Of a stretch of DNA of 37,869 nucleotides, positions 8,713-16,085 are shown piece after piece. A program made the translations under genes and the position numbers. The number at the start of each line of letters is the position of its first letter. The stretch's first letter is position 1. The notes under the pieces were generated by a model. The model did no database searches. It was not told the origin of the DNA and saw nothing but the letters and a program-made list of their open reading frames with translations. This stretch comes from Rhizonema sp. PD37 (lineage in GTDB: Bacteria > Cyanobacteriota > Cyanobacteriia > Cyanobacteriales > Nostocaceae). Where the stretch lies: assembly GCA_029379215.1 (NCBI GenBank), contig JAQYWO010000049.1, positions 1-37,869 of the forward strand. Direction: 5' to 3'.

Positions 8713-10386
8713 TCACTGTCGCTCTGCCAGCTTTTTGATAATCCCTGGGAATGTAATACCTTTGATTTCCAAAGTGCTTTGCAATCTATCCATAGCAGAA
8801 GCTATATCATTTGCATTAACTAGAGAGATGAACTTTTCTAAAAACTGCCTTAACAGATCTAGAGAAGATTCAATTAACATTATTCTAAACTTTTCTGCGG
8901 CTGACGAATTTTCTTCTTCTATTAAATCTATTAAAGCCATTTTCAGATCGAATGAGAGCTTCACTGACTTAATCGCTGTTTCGAGTTTATTTTCAGCAGC
9001 TTCTACAAATTGTTCAAGTTCATCGTCGAGTTCATCTTCAGGCTCGTCGTCGAGTTCATCTTCTGACTCATCGTCGAGTTCATCTTCAGGCTCATCTTCA
9101 AGTTCGAGTTCATCTTCTAGCTCCTCAATTTGATATTCATCTACTGCTACCTCATCTTCGAGTTCCTCATAATCATCTGCTTCATCAGGCTCAAAGATTT
9201 GAGCTTTTGCGCGGATCTCGGCAAATTTTGTATCTTCTGCAACAGAATCGTATTTAGCTTTGTCTTTAATATCAATTTTCCAACCGGTTAAACGAGCTGC
9301 TAAACGGACATTTTGTCCTTCTTTACCGATAGCTAAACTCAGTTGATCCTCAGCAACAAGTACATGAGTTTGTCTTGTTTCCGGGTCCATAAGACGCACT
9401 TCGTCTACCCTTGCTGGACTGAGAGCATTGGCGATGTACGTTGCCGGGTCTGGTGACCAGCGAATCACATCTATTTTTTCTCCGCGCAGTTCGTTAACGA
9501 CAACTTGAATCCGCGATCCCCGAGTTCCAATACAAGCACCAACTGGATCTACATCACGATCAAGAGTGTCAACTGCAATTTTAGTCCTAGGACCAACATG
9601 ACGAGAGGGAGGATTAGCTTCCCGTGCTACAGCTACAATCCGTACGACTTCATCTTCAATTTCCGGTACTTCGTTGGCAAACAGATAAACGACCAAACCA
9701 GCATCAGCACGAGACACGAGTAATTGTGGTCCTCGCTGCTGACCTTGGGAAACTTTTTTGAGATAAACTCTGAAGGTGGCATTCGCTCGATAATTGTCGT
9801 TGGGCAACTGCTCGCGTTTGGGCAATTCCGCTTCTACCTCTGGCTGACTAAAGCCACTGCTCACTGCCATAATTGCAGATTGTCTTTCAAATCGCAGGAC
9901 TCTTGCTTGTAGGACAGTTCCTTCTAAATCCTGAAACTCTTCTTGCACCATTTGGCGCTGTTGGTCGCGTAATTTTTGCGCCAATACCTGCTTGGTTTGC
10001 ATCGCCGCCATCCGACCAAAATCCCCTTGGTCTGGAGTCACATCCAGCACGACTTCCTGCCCAAGTTGTGCTTCATCTCCTCCCATGTCTTGAACTTGTT
10101 TGAGAGAAATTTCATGATCGGAGTTGACAATTTCTTCAACTATGGTTTTAGTAGCAACGACACGAAAGCCTTCTTCTTCAACATCAAGTTGTACATCAAA
10201 ATTTTCAAAATAATCTTCATCAAACTGTTTTCGCTCTAAATTTTGAGCGCGACGATAACGTTCGTAACCTTTAAGTAGTGCTTCTCTAATCGCTGCTTGA
10301 ACTGCAACGCGGGGCAAATTCCGTTCGCGACTGATATTTTCAACTAAATCTTTTAATCCGGCTAAAGTCACCATTGACATAGGCAA
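8713..10386 (-). CDS. nusA: Transcription factor NusA with C-terminal extension
   Basis: Binds RNA polymerase and nascent RNA and modulates pausing, termination and antitermination. The core is canonical: N-terminal polymerase-binding domain (about 5-130), S1 domain (about 140-215), then KH1 and KH2 including VGACIGTRGSRI and LSLAIGKEGQNVRLAARLTGW (to about 380). What follows is unusual. Residues about 397-459 are strongly acidic, with an 8-residue unit (EDELDDEP/S) repeated in tandem, and the last about 98 residues form a predicted helical segment rich in L, I, E and K. The total, 557 residues, exceeds the roughly 400-470 I expect for cyanobacterial NusA. AAGGAG lies 7 nt before the chosen ATG. 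It is co-directional with rimP 151 nt upstream. Confidence 0.96.
   Translation of the reverse strand: MPMSMVTLAGLKDLVENISRERNLPRVAVQAAIREALLKGYERYRRAQNLERKQFDEDYFENFDVQLDVEEEGFRVVATKTIVEEIVNSDHEISLKQVQDMGGDEAQLGQEVVLDVTPDQGDFGRMAAMQTKQVLAQKLRDQQRQMVQEEFQDLEGTVLQARVLRFERQSAIMAVSSGFSQPEVEAELPKREQLPNDNYRANATFRVYLKKVSQGQQRGPQLLVSRADAGLVVYLFANEVPEIEDEVVRIVAVAREANPPSRHVGPRTKIAVDTLDRDVDPVGACIGTRGSRIQVVVNELRGEKIDVIRWSPDPATYIANALSPARVDEVRLMDPETRQTHVLVAEDQLSLAIGKEGQNVRLAARLTGWKIDIKDKAKYDSVAEDTKFAEIRAKAQIFEPDEADDYEELEDEVAVDEYQIEELEDELELEDEPEDELDDESEDELDDEPEDELDDELEQFVEAAENKLETAIKSVKLSFDLKMALIDLIEEENSSAAEKFRIMLIESSLDLLRQFLEKFISLVNANDIASAMDRLQSTLEIKGITFPGIIKKLAERQ
9023..9094 (-). repeat. 24-bp tandem repeat inside nusA
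   Basis: Three consecutive 24-bp units beginning TCGTCGAGTTCATCTTC on the plus strand, with a few substitutions. They encode the acidic octapeptide repeat at NusA residues 431-454. The count probably changes by slippage or recombination. Confidence 0.85.
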
Positions 10387-10537
10387 TCTCCTTATAGTGT
10401 CATGTAAAAAGTAGTCAGCCTTTAACTATTAACAGTCAACTTTTTGCTTGCGCTAATCCAAACAAGTGGCAACACACATTCAAACTTGAATGCCATGCCT
10501 TAAAAGCTGATAGCTAATAATTGATAGCCGATAGTTC

Positions 10538-11002
10538 TCAAGAGCGGTGATCGTCCAGTTGCACCTTGGTAATCGAGGTGCGTGGAATTTCAACCACACG
10601 ACCTTTTTGATTTAAGTAAACAGTTGTTTCATCCCGACGAACCAACTGCCCCATCCACTCTTGCTGTTGTTCGTAGGCTGGAGAAGTCCAGACAATCACA
10701 GAAAATCCTTTAAAGGAAATAAATTCTCGGTCAGTTATCAGTTGCCGAGAAATACCAGGACTTGATACTTCCAATACATAAGTATCTGGAATGATCTCCG
10801 CCGCATCTAAGGAGACTTCTAAAGCACGGCTCATGCGTTCGCAATCATCTAACCCGGTATCCTGGTAAGGATTACGGATATCTAACCGCAAAACTGGCGG
10901 ACGTTGGTTAGTATGAAAAACGGCCCCAACAATTTCCAATCCCAGTTCTTCTGCCACTGGTGTTGCTAATTCAATAATTTGTGGGACTAGAGGATGAGTC
11001 AT
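10538..11002 (-). CDS. rimP: Ribosome maturation factor RimP
   Basis: Needed for late maturation of the 30S subunit. The protein has 154 residues from the chosen start, with the RimP N-terminal domain (about 5-80, including [10 protein letters not shown] and [15 protein letters not shown]), the hinge [12 protein letters not shown] and a C-terminal Sm-like domain. The frame runs open 33 codons further upstream to 11101, but that extension crosses a terminator-like hairpin and is not RimP-like. The ATG at 11002 ([10 protein letters not shown]) is the better start, although no clear Shine-Dalgarno precedes it. It is first gene of the rimP-nusA-ylxR-infB set. Confidence 0.95.
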   Translation of the reverse strand: MTHPLVPQIIELATPVAEELGLEIVGAVFHTNQRPPVLRLDIRNPYQDTGLDDCERMSRALEVSLDAAEIIPDTYVLEVSSPGISRQLITDREFISFKGFSVIVWTSPAYEQQQEWMGQLVRRDETTVYLNQKGRVVEIPRTSITKVQLDDHRS

Positions 11003-11015
11003 GTGGCTAATAAAC

Positions 11016-11040
11016 AAAAAAAGTGGGCGTTGACCCACTT
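11016..11040 (-). terminator. Terminator-like hairpin in the rimP leader (possible attenuator)
   Basis: On the minus strand AAGTGGG (11040-11034) pairs perfectly with CCCACTT (11027-11021) around a 6-nt loop, followed by a run of seven T ending at 11016. The rimP ATG is only 13 nt further. It may simply end transcripts of the upstream membrane-protein gene. It may also act as an attenuator, since no promoter can fit between the U-run and rimP. Confidence 0.65.
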
Positions 11041-11199
11041 CCTGCGATAGGTATATCTTCCAAGAAGTCTTGTGACGAACCAATGTTGATTCGTCTCTCA
11101 TTTGAGTTTAGCGCATTTTTTCTGTAGCGAAAAGACAACTAACTTGAAAGTGGGGAGTCACAGAAGCAATACAGAGGGGAGTAGGAGGAGAAGGATATC

Positions 11200-12651
11200 T
11201 CAGGATTTAGGACTCTTTAAGACCGGCTGAATTGCTACTTGTGTTCTCAGTTGCTTGGTTTGCTCTACTGTTCGTACGATATCTTCAGACGACATATTGT
11301 GGACATAGTTGATCTTGACTTCTTCTAAAAAGTCTAATAGTAAACTTTGGATTTCTGAAAGGACTTGTTTTTCCTGTATTTCTGTTCTTAAAGCTGCACT
11401 AAAACTTTCTACCAATTGAGTAGTGAGTTTTGCCCCAACAGGGTCTAATGTTGCAGCTACTAAAGTATTGTATAGGTTAGTCGTAATCTGAATTGCCAAT
11501 TGTTCGCTCAATTGAGTTTGCATCTGTTCCACCAACGGGAAGATAAGCAGGTTACGGTAGATAGGCGTTTGATTTAAAACACTCTCAATATTGTGGCGTA
11601 AAATAGCAACTATCTCTGGTTGGACTTTGGGTAAAACTTGGTGGATAGTTGTTTGCAACAAAAGATTCGTAATCGCCTCCACTTCATTAATGTTATTAAT
11701 ATCTTTATATGAAAAATTATTATCTTTCTGCAAGAGCCTCTGTACTAACTCTCCCCTTTGGATTAAACCTTGAATTTGATTGATGACTCGAACTACAATA
11801 ATTTCCGTAAGTTCTTCAGCAAAATTGACAACAATTCCTAAATGAATTTGCTGTCTGACTGGTTGGAGATTTAATAACTGCGATTGATCAAGACGAATAC
11901 ATACAGGTATAATTCGTAACCACCGATAGAATGGGATTAACAAAAATAGGTCATACCAGCGCCAAAAAATTGCATTTGACCAACTAAAACTACGATGGTG
12001 ACTTTTAATATAGAAGCTACGCGCTAGCAATTCTATACCAAATAAAATCACAAACGGTAAATCAATTTTCCAGAAGTTATCAATAAACTGGTCATTTTCT
12101 CCAATGTGTCTGTAGTAGTTGCTAGCAATTAAGGGCGCTATTTTTTTATCAAAAAAATTAATTTCTGGTTTCCAACCTTTTTGTGATAAATACGCTTGAC
12201 TCCAAAAAATATTAAAGCTAAGCTTCGCAGACGATTTTTGCCGTGTGTGAGCAAGCATTTGATTTTTGATTTTTGCTAATTTACCACTTTTACCTGCGAT
12301 CGCAAAAGGATTACTATCAATCATTTCGGTACTCAGACGACGCAATTTCTCTAATTTTTCTTCTACCTGAGGGGATTGTAAACCTGTTTGACTAACTTGT
12401 TTTTTAAGTGTTTTTACTGTTGCTAGATAATCCTCTGTTTCTCGATGAGGTTCAATGCCTTTAAACTGATCGTATACCTGAGGAATTTTTGGAAAATACT
12501 TTAAGTAGAAATCTCGGTTGGAAAGATAACTTAAATTAAAGAAAACTAATCCCAAGTTTACTGTGGCAATCATTGCCATCAGTCTTTCAAACCATAAGTT
12601 ACGCGGCTTTGTTAATTTTGCGTTATTCATGGAGCGATCGCGCTTATACAT
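11200..12651 (-). CDS. Membrane protein of unknown function, voltage-sensor-like segment
   Basis: A 483-residue protein not assigned to a named family. It has an N-terminal membrane helix (about 25-45), then a polar region with a coiled-coil-like stretch (about 65-110). The membrane region at about 190-260 contains FVILFGIELLARSFYI and then RWYDLFLLIPFYRWLRIIPV. The E-x2-xR, WYD and regularly spaced arginines resemble helices S2-S4 of voltage-gated channels, but no pore helix or selectivity filter is visible. The C-terminal half (about 265-470) is long, helical and soluble-looking. An AAGGAA lies only about 1 nt before the ATG at 12651, too close, so the in-frame ATG at 12630 is an alternative. 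Same strand as rimP, with a 197-nt gap. Confidence 0.65.
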   Translation of the reverse strand: MYKRDRSMNNAKLTKPRNLWFERLMAMIATVNLGLVFFNLSYLSNRDFYLKYFPKIPQVYDQFKGIEPHRETEDYLATVKTLKKQVSQTGLQSPQVEEKLEKLRRLSTEMIDSNPFAIAGKSGKLAKIKNQMLAHTRQKSSAKLSFNIFWSQAYLSQKGWKPEINFFDKKIAPLIASNYYRHIGENDQFIDNFWKIDLPFVILFGIELLARSFYIKSHHRSFSWSNAIFWRWYDLFLLIPFYRWLRIIPVCIRLDQSQLLNLQPVRQQIHLGIVVNFAEELTEIIVVRVINQIQGLIQRGELVQRLLQKDNNFSYKDINNINEVEAITNLLLQTTIHQVLPKVQPEIVAILRHNIESVLNQTPIYRNLLIFPLVEQMQTQLSEQLAIQITTNLYNTLVAATLDPVGAKLTTQLVESFSAALRTEIQEKQVLSEIQSLLLDFLEEVKINYVHNMSSEDIVRTVEQTKQLRTQVAIQPVLKSPKS

Positions 12652-12850
12652 TTCCTTCTATAAATCTTCTACAAACTACTATATGACAAAGCAAATAAAG
12701 CCACTATCCCAGATAGCCAAAACTACTATATTTCTAGCTTTTTAACTCGGAAGTGGAAATGAGCGCGGGATCGGTTTCACGCAAGCGCGAAGCAGCGCAC
12801 TCGTACAAATCCAAACATGCAACTTTTATACAGCTTAACTTTCCAAGACG

Positions 12851-12876
12851 AATTTTCAATTCCGCATAGTGGCATT
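12851..12876. repeat. Interspersed hairpin repeat, copy 2
   Basis: The first 19 nt are identical to 4086-4104. The right arm (GTGGCATT) differs from copy 1 at two positions, and pairing is largely kept around the ATA loop. Confidence 0.6.
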
Positions 12877-13080
12877 ACTCTCATCAACGTTTTCACCGTC
12901 ATCATCTGCTCAACGAAAACTATATCCTTATATAAAGTTTACAAAAGTTATTTTTACCGAAGGTAAATTGCTGTCGTGCCCTTACAGACAGAAGAAACTA
13001 AGTCTCTCGGTGAGATACCTACTATCTATAAATATGTAGCTTTGTGTCAGCAAGCCAAGCGCGAAGTCTTGGGGGCACAA

Positions 13081-13109
13081 GCTTTTGTCAAGAGAGCTTG
13101 ACGCAAAGC
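13081..13109. repeat. Intergenic stem-loop
   Basis: GTCAAG (13087-13092) pairs with CTTGAC (13097-13102) around the loop AGAG, and outer GCTTT (13081-13085) pairs with AAAGC (13105-13109) across a small bulge. It sits among dispersed GCGAAGC-type sequence. No long T-run follows. Confidence 0.55.
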
Positions 13110-13310
13110 AAGCCTACGGTGAATCTTCTGTGCGGCAGACTTCGCTTTGAAGCTCCGGGGAGAGATATAGAATGAACTGCTGGATATTGATTATTATGGA
13201 TCTCACTTAAGCTACCTCATTGTCAAAAAGGGTAAATTATTTTTTGGAAACGAATAAATATTTTTTTAAGAGTTTTAATTTAAACGCCCACTCCGATACT
13301 TTTTGGTTAA

Positions 13311-13366
13311 GAAAACCTCTCTTATACCATAATATCGTTGTGTATATACAGAGGAGAGAGGTTTTC
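13311..13366. repeat. Long hairpin upstream of the peptidoglycan-binding gene
   Basis: GAAAACCTCTC (13311-13321) is perfectly complementary to 13356-13366. The 34-nt interior can pair further (TATAC at 13323-13327 with GTATA at 13342-13346). It lies 165 bp before the downstream start codon, so it could be a leader structure, a small RNA or a dispersed palindrome. No long T-run follows on either side. Confidence 0.6.
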
Positions 13367-13531
13367 CAAACATCATGCAGTTTGCTTTGTGTAAATACTT
13401 GAGGGGCGATAAGATGACTAAGAATAATCAAAAATCTGGAATTTGTAAAAAAACTAGATTAAAGAAACTTAAAATGCATCTATAAACGTCGTACATATAT
13501 TCTACTGATCTGACTCAAAGGGGTTTTATCT

Positions 13532-14356
13532 ATGTGGTGTGGGTTTGGAAGATCGAGCGTAACCGTTGCTACTGCTTGTTTTGTAACGGCTAGCCTAGTT
13601 ATGACGAACACAGCTAGTGCTGTCCGTCAAAGGACTTATACGCCACAGCAATTCCGCACTGTGTTGCGGGGGCTAGGCTATAAGGTTAAAGTGTCAAATA
13701 CCCCCTTAACAGATGCCGAAACTAAAGCAGCAATCCAAGAATTTCAGAAGGGATACAAGCTTCCGGTTGATGGTACTGCAGGACAGAAAACTGAAGATTT
13801 TGCAGCAGGCATTGTTAAAATTTTGCAAGCTAACTTAAATCTAGTCGTTAAGCCGAAAATTCCTTTACCCCGAGATCAATATTTTGGTTCCCGGACGGAA
13901 GCGGTAGTTAAGCAGTTGCAAAAAAAATACAATCTGCCAGAGACTGGAATTGCTGATTTACCATTGCGACAGAAGCTTGACCAAGATGCAGAGAAATTGA
14001 TAGGAGGTAATTCCGAGTCCGCACCTACATCCAAGCCGTCGCCAAGATCTTCACCAAGGTCAACTCCATCAGCAACGCCGACGACGACAGCAACACCAAC
14101 ATCAACTCCATCGGCAACGCCGACGACAGAAACACCAACCCCAACTCCATCGGCAACGCCGACGACAGAAACACCAACCCCAACTCCATCGGCAACGCCG
14201 ACGACAGAAACACCAACCCCAACTCCATCGGCAACGCCAACGAAAAAGCCTAGAAATAGACCGAAGGTAACACCCTCGGTAACACCGACATCGACAGCAA
14301 CACCGACATCAACAGCAACACCGACATCAACAGCAACACCGACATCGACACCTTAG
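13532..14356 (+). CDS. Secreted peptidoglycan-binding protein with Thr/Pro repeat tail
   Basis: A 274-residue exported protein. A signal peptide ends near TNTASA (about residue 30). Two PG_binding_1-like units follow: about 37-95 (FRTVLRGLGYKVKVSN, AAIQEFQKGYKLPVDGTAG) and about 100-155 (YFGSRTEAVVKQLQKKYNLPETGIAD). The remainder, from about 165, is low-complexity Ser/Thr/Pro, first in 13-residue units (TTETPTPTPSATP) and then in 6-residue units (TPTSTA). The tail is probably an extended, possibly glycosylated wall spacer. AAAGGGG lies about 8 nt before the ATG. No enzymatic domain is attached, so it is presumably a wall-binding or structural protein. Confidence 0.85.
   Translation: MWCGFGRSSVTVATACFVTASLVMTNTASAVRQRTYTPQQFRTVLRGLGYKVKVSNTPLTDAETKAAIQEFQKGYKLPVDGTAGQKTEDFAAGIVKILQANLNLVVKPKIPLPRDQYFGSRTEAVVKQLQKKYNLPETGIADLPLRQKLDQDAEKLIGGNSESAPTSKPSPRSSPRSTPSATPTTTATPTSTPSATPTTETPTPTPSATPTTETPTPTPSATPTTETPTPTPSATPTKKPRNRPKVTPSVTPTSTATPTSTATPTSTATPTSTP
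14120..14353 (+). repeat. Tandem repeats encoding the Thr/Pro tail
   Basis: Three near-perfect 39-bp units run from about 14120 to 14236, preceded by a diverged unit. About four 18-bp units (ACACCGACATCAACAGCA type) lie at about 14283-14353. They keep the reading frame, so copy number can vary without frameshift. Confidence 0.85.
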
Positions 14357-14490
14357 ATAAAGCGAAAAAAACATTGGGGGAAGTGGTTGTCAATTCGTGA
14401 TGCTTTGAGCGACGAAAAATTAAAAATTCCTACTTCCTCCTTTGGTTTGAACCAAGGCTATCCTTCTTCTCTTTTTATCAGGATGGCTAA

Positions 14491-14525
14491 CTTTCATCCT
14501 TATGGCTTTAGCCCAAGGATGAAAG
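14491..14525. repeat. Intergenic palindrome (hairpin)
   Basis: CTTTCATCCTT (14491-14501) is perfectly complementary to AAGGATGAAAG (14515-14525). The loop itself contains GGC/GCC. A smaller palindrome TTGGTT-AACCAA lies about 40 bp upstream. It could terminate the peptidoglycan-binding gene, but no strong T-run follows, so a dispersed extragenic palindrome is as likely. Confidence 0.6.
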
Positions 14526-14579
14526 CTGCACTTAGATGCTTAGTAACATTTTGTCGTCAAACATGTTATAATTAGGGCA

Positions 14580-14753
14580 TCAGTAAAACATTTGAAAACC
14601 TACCCGGACTTGGGGAAAGTCTCTGCCCAAAACAACAGCTACGGGTAGATCAATACGTTCTGTAGGCTTTCCATTTTTACCTTGGAAAACTAAGTAATAA
14701 GGATATCTCGGCTGAAAAGCTTTTATCTTGTCTGATTGGGCTCTTCTAAAGGT
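14580..14753 (-). pseudogene. Orphan coding tail (gene remnant)
   Basis: After the stop of the Clp-fold protease gene, another minus-strand frame stays open for 57 codons and ends at a TGA at 14580. It reads like real protein: QPRYPYYLVFQGKNG, then KPTERIDLPVAVVLGRDF, then PQVRVGFQMFY. An in-frame TAG lies at 14754-14756, and no ATG, GTG or TTG occurs before the middle of the frame. It is therefore probably the 3' end of a decayed gene, or a C-terminal extension lost from the protease frame. It overlaps the last 31 nt of the protease gene. I do not recognise the family. Confidence 0.45.
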
Positions 14754-15616
14754 CTACCTTTAGGCGTTGGTAACATTGGACGACGATCATCGTAAGGCAT
14801 GGGGATATACTGAACAGTAGGACGTCCACCCTGTGGCTGCGGATACATATCCATGAGTTCATAAATAATCCGGGGCAGTCCAACAGAAATGGGCAGCCCC
14901 ATTTCTGTTGCTTCCTCAACAGTGATGGGGTAGTCGTGAGTCACACGCCCAGTGGTTAAAGACTCTACAATAGTTTCGATATTTTCAGGCTTAACTTTCT
15001 GCTTAGGAATATTGTCTTTAAGTAAAGTTCGGACAAAGCGCTGTACCTGATCTATTGCTTTGCGCGATAAATCGGCCATAATCAAGGTTTGATCGTCAAT
15101 TTCACTGATGGGTTTGTCTTCAACGACTTTGATAATACTGGCGGCTGGCAAGTTACCAAGTTGGGGATCAACCGGTCCAAGTACAGCGTTAGCATCCATC
15201 ACAATTTCGTCAGCCGCAAGGGCAAGCATCGTTCCACCGCTCATGGCATAATGAGGTACAAAAACGGTAACTTGAGAGGGATGACGAATTAATGCTCTAG
15301 CAATTTGTTCGGTAGCTAAAACTAAACCGCCTGGAGTATGCAAAATTAAATCAATGGGTACATCAGACGGAGTGAGCCGAATTGCTCGCAAGATTTGCTC
15401 TGAGTCTTCAATCGTGATGTAGCGTGATATGGGAATTCCCAGAAGGCTGATAGACTCTTGGCGGTGGATGAGCAAAATCACCCGGCTTTTACGTTGTTGC
15501 TGAAATTCCTGCAAAGTGCGGAAGCGACGAAACTCTATCTGACGTTTTTGCCAAATAGGCTGTATGGAAGAAAGGAGAAGGAAAATCCAAAATAAATCAC
15601 CAATACCAAAGCCCAT
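14723..15616 (-). CDS. Membrane-anchored Clp-fold serine protease (SDH/SppA-like)
   Basis: A 297-residue ClpP/crotonase-fold serine protease of the type annotated as SDH family or ATP-dependent Clp-like. The N terminus is one membrane helix (about 7-22), so the domain is membrane-tethered. LILHTPGGLVLATEQIARAL (90-109) gives the oxyanion region. AMSGGT carries the likely nucleophile Ser126, followed by LAADEIVMDANAVLGPVDPQ with an acidic/His-like environment. The C-terminal 40 residues are Pro-rich (YPQPQGGRP, PMPYDDRRPMLP). A second SppA-type protease lies 0.9 kb upstream, with chorismate mutase between. The substrate is probably membrane or signal-peptide protein. Confidence 0.85.
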   Translation of the reverse strand: MGFGIGDLFWIFLLLSSIQPIWQKRQIEFRRFRTLQEFQQQRKSRVILLIHRQESISLLGIPISRYITIEDSEQILRAIRLTPSDVPIDLILHTPGGLVLATEQIARALIRHPSQVTVFVPHYAMSGGTMLALAADEIVMDANAVLGPVDPQLGNLPAASIIKVVEDKPISEIDDQTLIMADLSRKAIDQVQRFVRTLLKDNIPKQKVKPENIETIVESLTTGRVTHDYPITVEEATEMGLPISVGLPRIIYELMDMYPQPQGGRPTVQYIPMPYDDRRPMLPTPKGRPLEEPNQTR

Positions 15617-15707
15617 ATGATTGACTGCTCGAAGCTAATAGTTTTCGTCAATCATTGTGACAATTTTTGGGAAATTACAAGTCTATCCAAAGAGTGTGAT
15701 CTGTAAG

Positions 15708-16085
15708 TCACTGAGATGGCAAACACCAGTCAGGACGCAAGTTTGTAGCGTGGCGCAAATAGACGTGGTAAGTTGGGGCGGAGGCTGGAAGGTAGGCGTG
15801 AACTAAAAACCGAATGCAGCGTTCTAAACTCCCCTTAACATACATCTGCTGCACATCTAACATTGCCACATTGTCCCAGTAAGAACGCTGACGTGCGATC
15901 GCAGCTGGAAAAGTAGCATCTAAATCTTGAGTCACTGTGAAAGTAATACTCACAATATCTGTTGGATGCAGTTGATTTCGTTTTTCCAGTTCATCTAGTA
16001 GTTCCATTACGGCTTCCTGCATTGCCTCAACTGTGTTAGTTGAGACTGTTGTTGCTCCTCGAATAGCTTGCACTCGCCACTCCAC
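15708..16085 (-). CDS. aroH: Chorismate mutase, AroH class
   Basis: Converts chorismate to prephenate, the committed step to Phe and Tyr. A 125-residue single-domain protein of AroH (pseudo-alpha-beta-barrel) type, not the helical AroQ type. It begins WRVQAIRGATTV with active-site Arg9. Arg92 lies in GSLERCIR and Tyr109 in YHVYLR, with LRPD near the end, aligning with B. subtilis Arg7, Arg90 and Tyr108. At the position of B. subtilis Glu78 my alignment puts Gln80 (DVQQMYV). GAGGAAT precedes the ATG by about 7 nt. It lies between the two Clp-fold protease genes on the same strand. Confidence 0.93.
   Translation of the reverse strand: MEWRVQAIRGATTVSTNTVEAMQEAVMELLDELEKRNQLHPTDIVSITFTVTQDLDATFPAAIARQRSYWDNVAMLDVQQMYVKGSLERCIRFLVHAYLPASAPTYHVYLRHATNLRPDWCLPSQ

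Larger units (their letters stand above)
12652..13531. other. 880-bp intergenic region rich in palindromes
   Basis: No credible gene. It holds the second copy of the 19-bp hairpin repeat (12851-12876), a cluster of GCGAAGC-type dispersed sequences, a strong hairpin at 13081-13109 and a longer one at 13311-13366. A 60-codon plus frame at 13220-13402 runs through the last hairpin and is probably spurious. Confidence 0.6.

Noticed and set aside
8735..9133. 132-codon plus-strand frame with a poly-Ser tail
   Set aside because: Antisense of the acidic NusA repeat; the Ser run is antisense of GAA/GAT codons.
11003..11101. 33-codon N-terminal extension of RimP, or a leader peptide
   Set aside because: The extension crosses the terminator hairpin and has no RimP similarity. 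[10 protein letters not shown] at 11002 is the family start. No separate stop or ribosome site supports a leader peptide.
14025..14240. Repetitive 71-codon minus frame inside the Thr/Pro repeat
   Set aside because: Its repeats only reflect the 39-bp units of the plus-strand gene, which has signal peptide and domains.
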